Source: Paludibacteraceae bacterium (GTDB lineage: Bacteria > Bacteroidota > Bacteroidia > Bacteroidales > Paludibacteraceae). Taken from it: a stretch of DNA of 64,000 nucleotides. The notes below the pieces were generated by a model. That model was not told where the DNA came from and made no database searches. It saw only the letters and a list, made by a program, of their open reading frames with translations. Where the stretch lies: assembly GCA_031292565.1 (NCBI GenBank), contig JARLGW010000010.1:186001-250000 (forward strand), written 5' to 3'. The translations under genes and the position numbers were made by a program. This document shows, piece by piece, positions 43,601 to 52,466 of the stretch. Position 1 is the first letter of the stretch. Each line of letters opens with the position of its first letter.

Positions 43601-46600
43601 TGCCATAACCCGACATTTTGATTCCATAAACAGTTGCTCCGGCGGAGGTGGGCGATACCGTCACTCCGTATATGTAATTTCCGGACACTCTATTCGCACC
43701 TGTGCTTCCAATAAAATAGACTCCCATTATATGACCAACAAAGGAAGCATAGGTGTTTGATATATTGTAAATCGTATTGCCTGTAGCTGTATTGTTATAC
43801 AATTGGTTATTAAAACAGATTCCTATTGCCGAAGCATTTGAACTTGAAACAGTATCGGCACTCGCGACGGTCAGGTTGTGAATTATATTATTTGTTACGG
43901 TAGCCGCAATGGAATTACAAAAAACACCCGTTACAAATCCAGCAATGGATGGAGCAGTATTGGTAGTGCCATTATTCAAATTGGCTATAACATTGTTGCT
44001 TATTGTTACTAAACCAGTACCTGTGCCACTACAATAAATTCCATATAAAGTTTGTGCGGAAGTTGAACTTGCCGAAGAGCAATAAATACTATTAACCTGA
44101 GAGGCGTGGCCTATTAAATTGCCACTAATTGTTAATGTATTGGTAGTGGATAAGCCAGCATAAATTCCATAAAATCCTGTGCCACTTGTGCTAACAGAAG
44201 AGGCTGCTTCCAATGAACCGACAGTATTGTTTGATACGGTTCCTCCATTGCTTGAAATGCCATACAAAAATCCTCCTCCTGCATTCGTTATCTTTATAGC
44301 CCCTAACCCGGAGGTGGCTCCAATAATATTACCCGTAATATCTGCCGTAGTGGTATTGTATATCCCATAGAAACTAGGAGATGAGGCTGAAGAATTACTC
44401 CAATCAAAATGGCTAATAGTGTTTCCCTGTACCGAATTAAGACTTCCATTAAAACTGATTCCGTACAGGGTACTTGCATTTGAATTGGTTTTAACCCAGG
44501 TGCCGGTACATTGAGGTCCGCTTCCGCCCAGGTAGTTGCCTATTACCTTCTGGCTGGTACAGCCTGCCATATGAATTAATCGATAGAGAACAGCTGTGGC
44601 TGGTGCAAACGATGTGGTTTCGTATATACTGTTGCCGGTGATGATACACGCGGTACTGTTGGAGGCAAAGTGTATGGCATAGGAGTTTGCCGTTTTACTC
44701 AAACAGTTATATATATTGTTGTTGCTTATTACTATTGCCGTGTTTAGATACGAAGCACTTCCCGCTGAATATAGTGTATATGTCGGCCGGTTGCTATCAT
44801 CGGCGGTAGTTATATCATTGCTGTCTATGGTATCATTCATATTGCCGGTTGCGGTGCCGGTTGAAAAGAAAATTACGCCTCCTGATCCATCCATGGAGGA
44901 ACCTTTGAGGGTGCAATATTTCACCGTATTGTTGCTTGCATCGTGGATAAAACGAAGGGTGGAGGTGCCGGCGGTGCCACTGGTGGATGTATTACTGATG
45001 GTTAAGCCTTTGGTATTCCCCGTTGCATTTACGCGCCCGTCTATCACCACGTTGTTGGCACCATTGATGTCGATCAACGGCAAGGCTAGCGTACCGGTAA
45101 TGCTTAAACCACTTGCCGTGGGGTACACATGAATGGAGGTGTAGCTGGAGGTGCTGTTGTACCCGCTTTGGTATAGCACGGCCGTACCCGTTTCGGTGGT
45201 GGAGCCTAGTATTTTTACATCTAGTGCCCCCGTTTTATGCGTTCCGGCATTAATGGCGGCAAAGGCGGCTTGCAGGGTAATATACCCGGCTTGCAGGGTT
45301 CCTCCGCTCCATACCTGTACATTCGCACTCAATGTGGTAAATGGTTGTACCACCCCGTAGCTAGTACCGTAGCTATTGGTGGCATAGGCTCGCACGTAGT
45401 AGGTGGTAGCGGGGGTGAGGCTGGTGAGGGGGGAGCTGTAAGCTCCCGTGGTGGAGGTGGCGCCTAGATTAACGAGGACGTCGGCTATGGTAGGGATGGC
45501 GTTTGTGCTGCTGTAGCAAAAACCATAGGCGGTAGCCGAACTAGTACTACCAAAGCTGGTGATGGTGCCGTTGAGCGTGGCGGTGGTGGCATTTACAGCC
45601 GTTGCGGCCTGTGTGGTTAGAGCCGGTGGGGTTAGAATTTTAGCCACGAAAGCATCAACGTCACTAGCGTAAGCCCGTATAGGTGACCCCCAGGTGGCAG
45701 TAGTAGTGCCACATACATACACATTAGCCGAAGCATTCATTGCGATTCCATAACAGTCATCAGTCCCGACACCACCTAGAAAGGCATTCCAACTTAGGGC
45801 ACCGGCAGAAGAGAGCTGAGCCACGAATCCATCAGTGCCACCGGAGTATGCCCATGTCGGAGCCCCCCAGGTAACACCACTATGACCACATACATACACG
45901 TTAGCAGAAGCATCCAACACTATTCCGTTACAATAATCACTACTTCCACTTCCCAAAAATGTATTCCAACTTAGGGTACCGGTGGAGGTGAGTTTGGCCA
46001 CAAATCCATTACCGCAACAGGTGTAAGCCCGTATGGGTGACCCCCAAGTGGTATTAGTAGTGCCACATACATACACGTTAGCAGAAGCATCCGACGCTAT
46101 TCCGATACACTCATCATACCCTGTGCCTCCAAGAAAGGTATTCCAGCTTAAGGCTCCAGCGGAGGTAAGTTTGGCCACGAAGCCATCAAAGCCACCTGTG
46201 TAAGCTCGTATGGGTGACCCCCAAGTGGTATTAGTAGTGCCGCACACATACACATTAGCCGAAGCATCCATCGCTATTCCATAACAGAAATCAGTCCCTG
46301 TACCCCCTAGAAATGTATTCCAGCTTAGGGTACCGGCGGAAGTGAATTTGGCTACGAAGCCATCATAGTTACTAGTGTATGCTCGTATAGGCAACCCCCA
46401 GGTGGCAGTACTATAGCCGCATACATACACGTTAGCAGAAGCATCCGACGCTATTCCTTGACAGAAATCGTCCCCAGCCCCCCCACCCAGAAAGGTATTC
46501 CAGTTTAGGGTACCGGTGGAGGTGAGTTTGGCCACGAAGCCATCTTTGTAACCTGTACCACTACCGGTGAAAGCCTGTATGGGAGTCCCCCAGGTGTCAT

Positions 46601-47561
46601 CACTATAGCCACACACATACACGTTGCCCGAGGCATCCGACGCTATTCCTTGACAGTAATCGTTCCCAGTCCCACCCAGAAAGGTATTCCAGCTTAGGGT
46701 ACCGGTGGAGGTGAGTTTGGCTACGAAGCCATCTTTGTAACCTGTGTATGCTCGTATGGGTGACCCCCAGGTGGCATTACTATAACCACATACATACACG
46801 TTGCCGGAGGCATCCAACACGATTCCTTGACAGAAATCGCCCCCAGTCCCACCCAGAAAGGTATTCCAGCTTAAGGTAGGGTCTATCGTTACGGGTACAC
46901 CTGCCTTGCAGGCACCTAAGGTAAAGCCCACCCGGTTGCGGCTGTATAGTTTGTAGGCCACGGGTACGGGTACTCGTTTGCCGTCTATCGTTTGCCAGGC
47001 CACGGGGGCACTTTCGGTCAGGGTGCCCATTGGGTAATGAATTACCAGGTTGCCGTCATTGTCCAAGCTGATGGGGCGGCTGTATTGCAGGCGTATCCGC
47101 CCCACGTTGGTACTATTGCCCACGGGACTGAGCTGGTAGGTGCTTTCGTAAACGCCTCCCGTAGAGGCTTTGTATATCACCGTTACGCCTTTCCACAATT
47201 GTGAATAGGTTACTTGGCTCAACGGGGCGGCTCTATCCATCCCTCCGGGCTTGAAGCCTTGAAGGGAAGTATCAGGAGCAGCTGCCACTGCTCCCGATAC
47301 GGGTAAAGAACTAGGAAGGGGTTGCGTAGCTTGTGTTGTGACCGAAGAGTCTAGGCCTTGGGGATTGACCTGCCGGGCGTTGACAAACTTCACGTTCATA
47401 GCATGGCTGGCGGATGCCACGGTGATGCCGCCTTTTTGAAACAGCAGGATATGGCCGGCGGAGGTAAACTGCAATCCACTGGATGGGTTTACCGTATTTT
47501 TTGCCTGCAACATCAGCTGGATGCTCAAGAAAAGGGCTACAAATATGATCGATTTTTTCAT
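40698..47561 (-). CDS. Giant T9SS adhesin with SBBP repeats, beta-helix and sorting domain
   Basis: A 2287-residue secreted protein. Signal peptide about 1-20; N-terminal domain to about 225; seven SBBP repeats about 227-640 (LSWNTFLGGTG, DASANVYVCG); an FN3-like repeat about 645-740; a long right-handed beta-helix about 760-1500 made of short turns (NTVSGNYIYG, YGIYNTTTADITGN); FN3-like about 1510-1600; strand-rich repeats with WNTALNWTNDTIPG; and a C-terminal T9SS type A sorting domain (GIRDVSGQVVYRKTMSGG, AHGIYIVTLQGSGISKGYKVVY). Residues 1-640 parallel the protein at 25382. It precedes the DUF4402 genes by 47 bp on the same strand and could be transcribed with them. Confidence 0.87.
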   Translation of the reverse strand: MKKSIIFVALFLSIQLMLQAKNTVNPSSGLQFTSAGHILLFQKGGITVASASHAMNVKFVNARQVNPQGLDSSVTTQATQPLPSSLPVSGAVAAAPDTSLQGFKPGGMDRAAPLSQVTYSQLWKGVTVIYKASTGGVYESTYQLSPVGNSTNVGRIRLQYSRPISLDNDGNLVIHYPMGTLTESAPVAWQTIDGKRVPVPVAYKLYSRNRVGFTLGACKAGVPVTIDPTLSWNTFLGGTGGDFCQGIVLDASGNVYVCGYSNATWGSPIRAYTGYKDGFVAKLTSTGTLSWNTFLGGTGNDYCQGIASDASGNVYVCGYSDDTWGTPIQAFTGSGTGYKDGFVAKLTSTGTLNWNTFLGGGAGDDFCQGIASDASANVYVCGYSTATWGLPIRAYTSNYDGFVAKFTSAGTLSWNTFLGGTGTDFCYGIAMDASANVYVCGTTNTTWGSPIRAYTGGFDGFVAKLTSAGALSWNTFLGGTGYDECIGIASDASANVYVCGTTNTTWGSPIRAYTCCGNGFVAKLTSTGTLSWNTFLGSGSSDYCNGIVLDASANVYVCGHSGVTWGAPTWAYSGGTDGFVAQLSSAGALSWNAFLGGVGTDDCYGIAMNASANVYVCGTTTATWGSPIRAYASDVDAFVAKILTPPALTTQAATAVNATTATLNGTITSFGSTSSATAYGFCYSSTNAIPTIADVLVNLGATSTTGAYSSPLTSLTPATTYYVRAYATNSYGTSYGVVQPFTTLSANVQVWSGGTLQAGYITLQAAFAAINAGTHKTGALDVKILGSTTETGTAVLYQSGYNSTSSYTSIHVYPTASGLSITGTLALPLIDINGANNVVIDGRVNATGNTKGLTISNTSTSGTAGTSTLRFIHDASNNTVKYCTLKGSSMDGSGGVIFFSTGTATGNMNDTIDSNDITTADDSNRPTYTLYSAGSASYLNTAIVISNNNIYNCLSKTANSYAIHFASNSTACIITGNSIYETTSFAPATAVLYRLIHMAGCTSQKVIGNYLGGSGPQCTGTWVKTNSNASTLYGISFNGSLNSVQGNTISHFDWSNSSASSPSFYGIYNTTTADITGNIIGATSGLGAIKITNAGGGFLYGISSNGGTVSNNTVGSLEAASSVSTSGTGFYGIYAGLSTTNTLTISGNLIGHASQVNSIYCSSASSTSAQTLYGIYCSGTGTGLVTISNNVIANLNNGTTNTAPSIAGFVTGVFCNSIAATVTNNIIHNLTVASADTVSSSNASAIGICFNNQLYNNTATGNTIYNISNTYASFVGHIMGVYFIGSTGANRVSGNYIYGVTVSPTSAGATVYGIKMSGYGNTTYANNIINLGGNTASTMYGIFGYGRISVDSSKVYHNTVYIGGSPTSTTYKSYALYSNVSVNIRNVRNNLFINARSTVGGSSLHYAAYFNSGSSTTLTLNNNDYRATGTGGVLGYYNSANVTSVPLISGQDANSMNVDPKFVSAGGSTARSYIPYNLAILGASIPAITTDYAGNIRSTTAPTMGAYEFTPPTVTTQAVSNIKTYTATGNGTIIDLGIPDSVTTYGICWSESPNTTPTTSDHFIAKGNTKSLGTFTGAMAGLGIKKKYYVRAYATNLIGTGYGNAVTFDNYNRWMGSTSTDWNTALNWTNDTIPGVGDDIYIHSTPQNNCVLDQDRTIDSLTNPQSTYRVVTNGHTLTVKGSLELSNGGQIDASTSGSNMIFAGSVAQSIPTGAFYNNQVYNLTVNNPNNVTLSGTLSLLGTLTTPSGLLDAVSQSPTVSYAGTAVQTIEKGTYLNEQIYNLSIANASGVTDNDSLTITNAMSINTGALLTLPPAKALTANGMLTNNAGTGGFVIGSSSVGTGSLIHATDNVPATVNRYIGGVADTWHFLSTPVAAQNIAGSWLPTGSHPGSVGYDLFVWDEPSSCWIYNLNTEVFPTWSSVHPQSYFVPGRGYLYSVQENTPTKTFVGNLNNGTVTYAITTSGTGTYQGFNLIGNPYPSSIDWKVDVGFSRGMLYMNGSGYDFWTWNSTKGNYGVFNSADPNNDGTNNVSRYIAPMQAFFVRATTAGTFSFNNAARVHTGANVWLKSQTLRNTENRLRVTVDSEANIGGDEVKIGFGYPSNENGAMKMFSSVKQAPSLYLKNNNESYSTRYMTDTTENHSAPLSFKAGKEGNYSLTCKYDASVVGTLYLEDRLAGTVVGLSDGESYAFKSAIDDNSDRFVLHFGSVRETSYLNFNAKVYATSHNLIIDLSNVSGTYDAGIRDVSGQVVYRKTMSGGDKFTYPFNAHGIYIVTLQGSGISKGYKVVY
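45650..46890 (-). repeat. Seven tandem SBBP-coding repeats (inverted relative to those at 26-27 kb)
   Basis: Units of about 175-185 bp coding WNTFLGG and DASANVYVCG, close in DNA to the repeats at 26030-27250 but on the other strand. The pair forms a large inverted repeat about 19 kb apart. Confidence 0.8.
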
Positions 47562-47960
47562 GGTCGTGACTGTTTTGATGTTCTCTGATAGCGTGATAGT
47601 TTCTTTAATTTCCTTCGAGGGCTGTTGGATGATTTAACATCATCGTCAATTTAAGTAGAAATTGGAAAACCCATTTTGGGGTTTTTGAATAGAATAATGG
47701 TGAAGTTGTTGCTTTATCTTAATTTTTTTTCAGCATGGATGATTTTATCTTCATATATAATTCAGCAATAATAAACTAAAGCGGCACTTTGGATTAACAG
47801 TTCCTAAATATCAAAAAGAATACATAGGTTGGTAATTTTAGGACAACAGATTAATGAATAACGTAAAACCCATTTGATCTCCAAGCAAGGGGGCTACCTG
47901 ATTTCTCTGTACATTAACCCAAAGCGACGCTTCGTATGTCATTTTTTTCCTCAAGATTGG

Positions 47961-47994
47961 ATGATCGTTGATTGGGGGATCAACCAACGATCAT
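47961..47994. terminator. Strong hairpin, possible terminator
   Basis: Arms ATGATCGTTG (47961-47970) and CAACGATCAT (47985-47994) extend into TTG/CAA for 13 bp of stem. The following sequence is only weakly T-rich in either direction, so it may be a structured RNA or a terminator for the small minus-strand gene at 48151. Confidence 0.4.
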
Positions 47995-48150
47995 TTTAAA
48001 GGGGAGGAGAAGTTTAAAGTAGACTAGAAACGTCTGACTTTGAAGTGTGTATTTTGTTTTTGCATATCATAATTTCAAAAAGTATTAGCGTAAAAAATAC
48101 CGTTTTTATTATTATTTTCTAATAGTATATTCCTCTTTACAATATTGATT

Positions 48151-48291
48151 TTAAGCTCTTATTAAAGCATTTATAAGATAAATATAAAGTCCAATCAGAA
48201 AAAAGAAAATCATTATAGTAAGTAAAACCCATACTGCCTGAAAAAAAGCAACTTCCGATTGTTTTCGTAGAACATGTGAAACATTTTTCAT
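48151..48291 (-). CDS. Possible 46-residue single-span membrane protein
   Basis: The minus-strand frame reads MKNVSHVLRKQSEVAFFQ, then a hydrophobic segment VWVLLTIMIFFFLIGLYIYLI (residues about 21-41) and a basic end LIRA. A basic N-terminus, one membrane span and isolation in a non-coding region are typical of small regulatory or stress membrane proteins. No family is recognised, and the frame could still be chance. Confidence 0.4.
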   Translation of the reverse strand: MKNVSHVLRKQSEVAFFQAVWVLLTIMIFFFLIGLYIYLINALIRA

Positions 48292-48802
48292 TGTAATGCA
48301 TTTTTTGTTTTCTGTTATGAAATCAATTAAAAAATAATTGGATAGGTATTGCTACCCGTAATAGTGTTTTTATAAACAAATTCAATCGGTCGGCCAACCT
48401 TTTGAAAATTTAAGAAGAAAAAGCATGTTAGATTATGCCCAAAGCATACTTAATAGCATATTTGTGGATTTATTACCCTTTGCTCAACACGTTGTTTGAA
48501 CGTCTTATTAACGAATTCAGCAAAACATATGGGATATTTTGTTCTATTCAGCCAACAGGATAGGATGCTAAAAATAGATCCAATCCATATACGCAAAAAC
48601 AGAACCTGAATAACCGGAAGATTCGGCAATAGGGAGATCAAATTTCTTTTGGAAGGAAATGTGGAAGCATAAAAAAACCCTTGAACGACATCAAAAAGTC
48701 GACCAAAGGTAAAACTATAAAAAAATAAGGATAAAAAAACAAGAGGGTTCTTGCTTATTCTTTGATTTTTAATATCATGTGTGCGCGATGATTCTAGGTT
48801 AG

Positions 48803-48829
48803 TCTCTCTCTCTCTCTCTCTCTCTCTCT
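48803..48829. repeat. (TC)13 microsatellite
   Basis: TCTC repeat of 27 bases in non-coding sequence. No gene starts within 300 bp, so no phase-variable promoter or frame can be assigned. Confidence 0.9.
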
Positions 48830-49819
48830 AACATAAATTCGCTCATTAACAATAAATCATTGTTAATAAAGCTAAAATCATTGATAATATTTAAATGTGC
48901 GTTATTCATGTTGGGGAAATTTAATTATGTCTCTAAAAAAATAATATTTCTGCTCTTTCTTTAATGATAACCTATGTGCAAATATATAAATTGTTTTCAA
49001 TAAAGAGATATAAGTTTTAAATGTTTTTTATGCCAAAATACTAAATCTATTTAACACAATATGAGTTGAAATAAAAAAAATTAATAGGATTATTATGATG
49101 CTTTAGAAATATAAACACTAAACCCATAAAATCATTTTTTCTACTTGTAACTATAAAACAACATTGCGGAGAAATTGTTCAGCAAAACATGAAAGTATAA
49201 TTCTCCAGTTCATTTAAAACACTGTATTCAAGTGGATTATTTCTTATTAAGTTTCGTCTATTATCATATATTTTCATTTAATAGATCAATACCGTTATCT
49301 CAAATTGAAAAAAAGGCAACCTTTTCCAGCTGTATTTTTATTTTAATTGTATTGAAAATTGATATAATCTCTTTTCGATCAAAAAGATGCATGTATGAAA
49401 TAGAGAAGAATATCTTTTAGTTTCATTCTATTAGCAAAGGCTATCTGAATTAAGAAAAGAAGAAACTTTTCTTGTGTGCAAGGATATAAAGTGGAGTTAT
49501 GTAGGATGTAATGCATTTGTCTGACAATCTGACAGTTATGCAGCTATAGAGATCTCAAAGCCCCATGATCAATAGTCGCATTTACGCTATAATCACCAAT
49601 AAAACAGCTATACAACAGCCCATAGGGTCATGAGGTTAATAAAGCCTTGGAAACAAAGCTTTTTAATCATCGTTTGACATGTTTTTCAAACCACGTTCAA
49701 CAATCTTGTTAATGAAGAGTTGAAGATAATAATTTTTTGGTCTGATCTTTTATAATTTAAAAAAAAGAAGGATTAATATACTTCTGGAGCAAAGTTGCCC
49801 TAGAGTTATGTGTAATTCT

Positions 49820-50219
49820 ATGTTTTACTATTCTAAAGATTTAATCACGGTCGCGGTGATTCTGGATACTCGTACCATTAAAACGGATGGCTCAGATTAG
49901 GGGGGACTCAAAAACGGGTGCGGCAAAGAATTTAAGGGAAAGTATTGAAAATAGCTTCTCTATCGTAAAATGGAACGTGCTGATGATGGCGGAAAAGGGT
50001 AACTTCTCCTTTGATGCGCTTAAATTACCGGGTGGGCAAGGCTATGACGCGGTTAACAATGCTCTCAAAGCCAACATACAATTGCTCTCGAATAAGAAAC
50101 GTATAGACACCATGCGATTGAACATGCAAACGCTGAGATTGATTGAGGATTTCAGGGGTGCAAAAGCACCCAGCGTGCAAATAGCCTTCCAAAAACGAAA
50201 AAAGCACCTAAGAAATTAA
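49820..50219 (+). pseudogene. Tyrosine recombinase (integrase) remnant
   Basis: The first 26 codons (49820-49900) read MFYYSKDLITVAVILDTRTI, KTDGSD, the usual N-terminus of Bacteroidota tyrosine integrases (hhhLDTRRhKKDG). A stop follows, and the frame from 49887 in another phase continues with KNLRESIENSFSIVKWNVLM, FSFDALKL and TMRLNMQTLRLIEDF, which looks like the core-binding (SAM-like) domain with an internal deletion between the two parts. The catalytic C-terminal domain is missing. The remnant runs directly into a tRNA fragment and its terminator, the expected place of an integrase beside its att site. Confidence 0.65.
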
Positions 50220-50231
50220 TCTTAAGTGCTT
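50199..50231 (-). terminator. Terminator-like hairpin of the tRNA fragment
   Basis: On the minus strand, AAGCACTTAAG / CTTAGGTGCTT (50221-50231 and 50202-50212) followed by TTTTT. It lies 12 bp beyond the 3' end of the tRNA-derived segment, as a tRNA terminator would. Confidence 0.7.
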
Positions 50232-50243
50232 ATATTATATTTG

Positions 50244-50286
50244 TAGCGAGAGGGGGACTTGAACCCCCGACCTCATGATTATGAAT
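50244..50286 (-). tRNA. 3' fragment of a tRNA with CAU anticodon (att site)
   Basis: On the minus strand: the anticodon loop TTCATAA, the 3' anticodon stem TCATG, variable loop AGGTC, an intact T arm GGGGG-TTCAAGT-CCCCC and acceptor TCTCGCT with discriminator A. The 5' half (acceptor, D arm, 5' anticodon stem) is absent, so this is not a functional tRNA. A break in the anticodon loop is the typical crossover point of tyrosine-integrase elements. The donor would be a Met- or Ile(CAU)-type tRNA elsewhere. Confidence 0.8.
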
Positions 50287-50499
50287 CGCAAAATATTGAT
50301 TGTCAGCATGTTTCATTACTTTTCATGTAGTGTCATGAGGTTTGATTTCCAAGCCTTTATATAAAATCCAATTTTCGTATATTTTCACGCTTTATCATCT
50401 ATTTCAGGATGTTGTGTGCAAATCGTGTGCAACAAGGTATTTCTACAATATAAGATCTCATAATTATTTGCTCTCTGCTCCTCTGAATTTCTCTCAAAA

Positions 50500-52446
50500 C
50501 TATGTATTCTTTTTTGGAACAACACCAAAAGTAAATCCGGACTTAACTCGCTCTATCAATTCAGGTAAAATATCTTGGTATTCACCTACAATCCCAAAAT
50601 CGGCGTAATGGAAAATGTTTGCTTTGGGATTGTGGTCTATTGCTATAATTTTTTCAGATTCTTTCATACCTGCAATGTGTTGAATTGCTCCCGAGATACC
50701 AACTGCGATATAAACTTTAGGGCGAATGGTTTTACCGGTTTGACCTATTTGTCGTGCATATTCTACAATACCTTCATCAACAACTGGGCGGCTACATGCC
50801 CATTCGGCATTTATACCTTGACTATCTAATGCTTCGGCTAGTGCTTTAATCAAACTTAAATTATCCGTGGTTGTACCTCTTCCTCCTGATACAATTATAT
50901 CAGCATTAAACAGATTCTGTAAACCGCCTTCACCTCTTTCTGTTTTTATAATTTCAACAACAAAATCCTTATCACTTAATGTGGGTTTGTAAGTAGAAAT
51001 AATACCTTGTCTACCCTCAATCTGCTTTGGCACTTCGAAAGTACCAGCTCTGGCTGTTGAAATTTGCGGACAAACAAATCCAAGTATAGTAGCTAATTTA
51101 CTTTCGCCATAAGTTGGTCGGCGCGATTCAAGAATTGGTGAATATATCAGTTTTTCTTTTTTATTTATGTATTCACCTATTTCAAGACCGGTACAATCAG
51201 CCGTTACGCCAGAGTCAGTTTTCATGCCAATTCTTGGGGCTAATTCTCGGCCGGAGGTCGTGGCTGCAAATAGTGCAATTTCCGGTCTCCTGACTTTTAT
51301 AACTTGTTCAAAAATAGATGCAAATGGCAATACTAAATATTCTTCCAATGCTTCATTCTCAACAACAATTACTTCATCAGAACCATATTCTATAAGAGTT
51401 TGAGCCAAAGGCTTCACCTCTTTTCCAATTAACAAGCTTATTACCTTTGTATCATTACCTAATTGAGTTGCCAAATGTCGTGCTGGTGTAAGCAATTCGA
51501 GTGAAGGACGGGCAATATATCCGTTAGTTATTTCTACCCAAGTAAGAATGCCTTTTGCCCCATTTCTGAAATCTTTTATAGGGAAATCTGGTCGTTCGGT
51601 TTCTGCTTTTTGTAAAGTCTCTTTTTTCTCCAAAACATTTCCACCTTTTTTAAAGTTAGAAATTAAACTATCTACCAAAGAAGTCTCATTATGACCTTCA
51701 GACATGGTAATTGGTGCTCGTTCACTAACGATATTAGCCACTTTTGCCACAATAGTGGGCGAACCATTAATACCAATTTTTTCTGTTCCTAAACCTATAT
51801 CATCAATACCAAAAGTGGTTATTGTTAGATTTCTAGCTTTGATGGCTCCAATTAAAGAAGGTTTGCGTGGTGGAATGCCAGTTGGCGTTAATGAAATAAC
51901 ACAAGGCATTGGTAATTTCATCATTTGATAACCACCCTCGATAATCCGTTTTGCAATTACATTACCTTTATCATTAGCATTTATACTTTCCACAAAAGTA
52001 GCTTGCGGTATACCAATGCTCTCTGCTACTTGCGACGGAACATGTGCAGTATCACCATCACTGGTTTGACGCCCAGATAATATGATGTATGGTTCTTTCG
52101 ATTCTTTGGAAAAACCTAAATGTTTTAACATTGTTGCTATTGCCAAACCAGTTGCATAGGTATCACTTCCACCTAATTTTCGATCGGATAAAAGATATGC
52201 TTCATCATACCCCATCGAAATTGCTGTGCGAAGTGCCACTTCAAAGGATTGCGGCCCCATGGAGCAAACAATCAATTTTGCGTCAGGATATTGTTTCTTA
52301 AGTTGCAAACCTGCCTCCAGTCCAAACTGACAATCAATATTTATAATTGATTTTGCTTTCGTTCTGTCCATCAAACCATCGTCTCCCATTCTCATTTCGC
52401 TGGGAAGTGGAACTTGTTTTATTAAACTTATTATAGTTAAAGCCAT
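50500..52446 (-). CDS. etfBA: Electron transfer flavoprotein, fused beta and alpha subunits
   Basis: A 648-residue protein. Residues 1-260 are ETF beta (LIKQVPLPSEMRMGDDG, EPYIILSGRQTSDGDTAHVP, GGYQMMKLPMPCVISLTPTG). Residues about 295-640 are ETF alpha (GILTWVEITNGYIARPSLEL, ATTSGRELAPRIGMKTDSGV, then the FAD-binding VSGGRGTTTDN, WACSRPVVDEGIVEYARQIG and GISGAIQHIAGM, IAIDHNPKANIFHYADFGIV). Alpha and beta are normally separate genes; here they are one frame with a linker near 262-292. It transfers electrons from flavin dehydrogenases to ETF-quinone oxidoreductase, whose gene lies 20 bp upstream. Confidence 0.93.
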   Translation of the reverse strand: MALTIISLIKQVPLPSEMRMGDDGLMDRTKAKSIINIDCQFGLEAGLQLKKQYPDAKLIVCSMGPQSFEVALRTAISMGYDEAYLLSDRKLGGSDTYATGLAIATMLKHLGFSKESKEPYIILSGRQTSDGDTAHVPSQVAESIGIPQATFVESINANDKGNVIAKRIIEGGYQMMKLPMPCVISLTPTGIPPRKPSLIGAIKARNLTITTFGIDDIGLGTEKIGINGSPTIVAKVANIVSERAPITMSEGHNETSLVDSLISNFKKGGNVLEKKETLQKAETERPDFPIKDFRNGAKGILTWVEITNGYIARPSLELLTPARHLATQLGNDTKVISLLIGKEVKPLAQTLIEYGSDEVIVVENEALEEYLVLPFASIFEQVIKVRRPEIALFAATTSGRELAPRIGMKTDSGVTADCTGLEIGEYINKKEKLIYSPILESRRPTYGESKLATILGFVCPQISTARAGTFEVPKQIEGRQGIISTYKPTLSDKDFVVEIIKTERGEGGLQNLFNADIIVSGGRGTTTDNLSLIKALAEALDSQGINAEWACSRPVVDEGIVEYARQIGQTGKTIRPKVYIAVGISGAIQHIAGMKESEKIIAIDHNPKANIFHYADFGIVGEYQDILPELIERVKSGFTFGVVPKKNT

Positions 52447-52466
52447 TGTTTCCTTTTCTTTTAATT

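Larger units (their letters stand above)
47562..49819. other. AT-rich region with scattered small features
   Basis: No full-length gene. It contains a hairpin at 47961-47994 (ATGATCGTTG / CAACGATCAT), a possible 46-residue membrane peptide on the minus strand, and a (TC)13 tract. Other frames look like chance or decayed sequence. Confidence 0.6.

Noticed and set aside
49232-49420. A 62-codon frame in the AT-rich region
   Set aside because: AT-driven open frame with low-complexity composition, no leader and no resemblance to a known protein.
49887-50219. A stand-alone 110-residue gene
   Set aside because: Its sequence fits the core-binding part of a tyrosine integrase and lies in another phase just after an integrase N-terminus, so it is better read as a broken integrase.
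50244-50286. A functional tRNA gene
   Set aside because: No 5' acceptor strand, D arm or 5' anticodon stem can be found upstream; only the 3' part is present.
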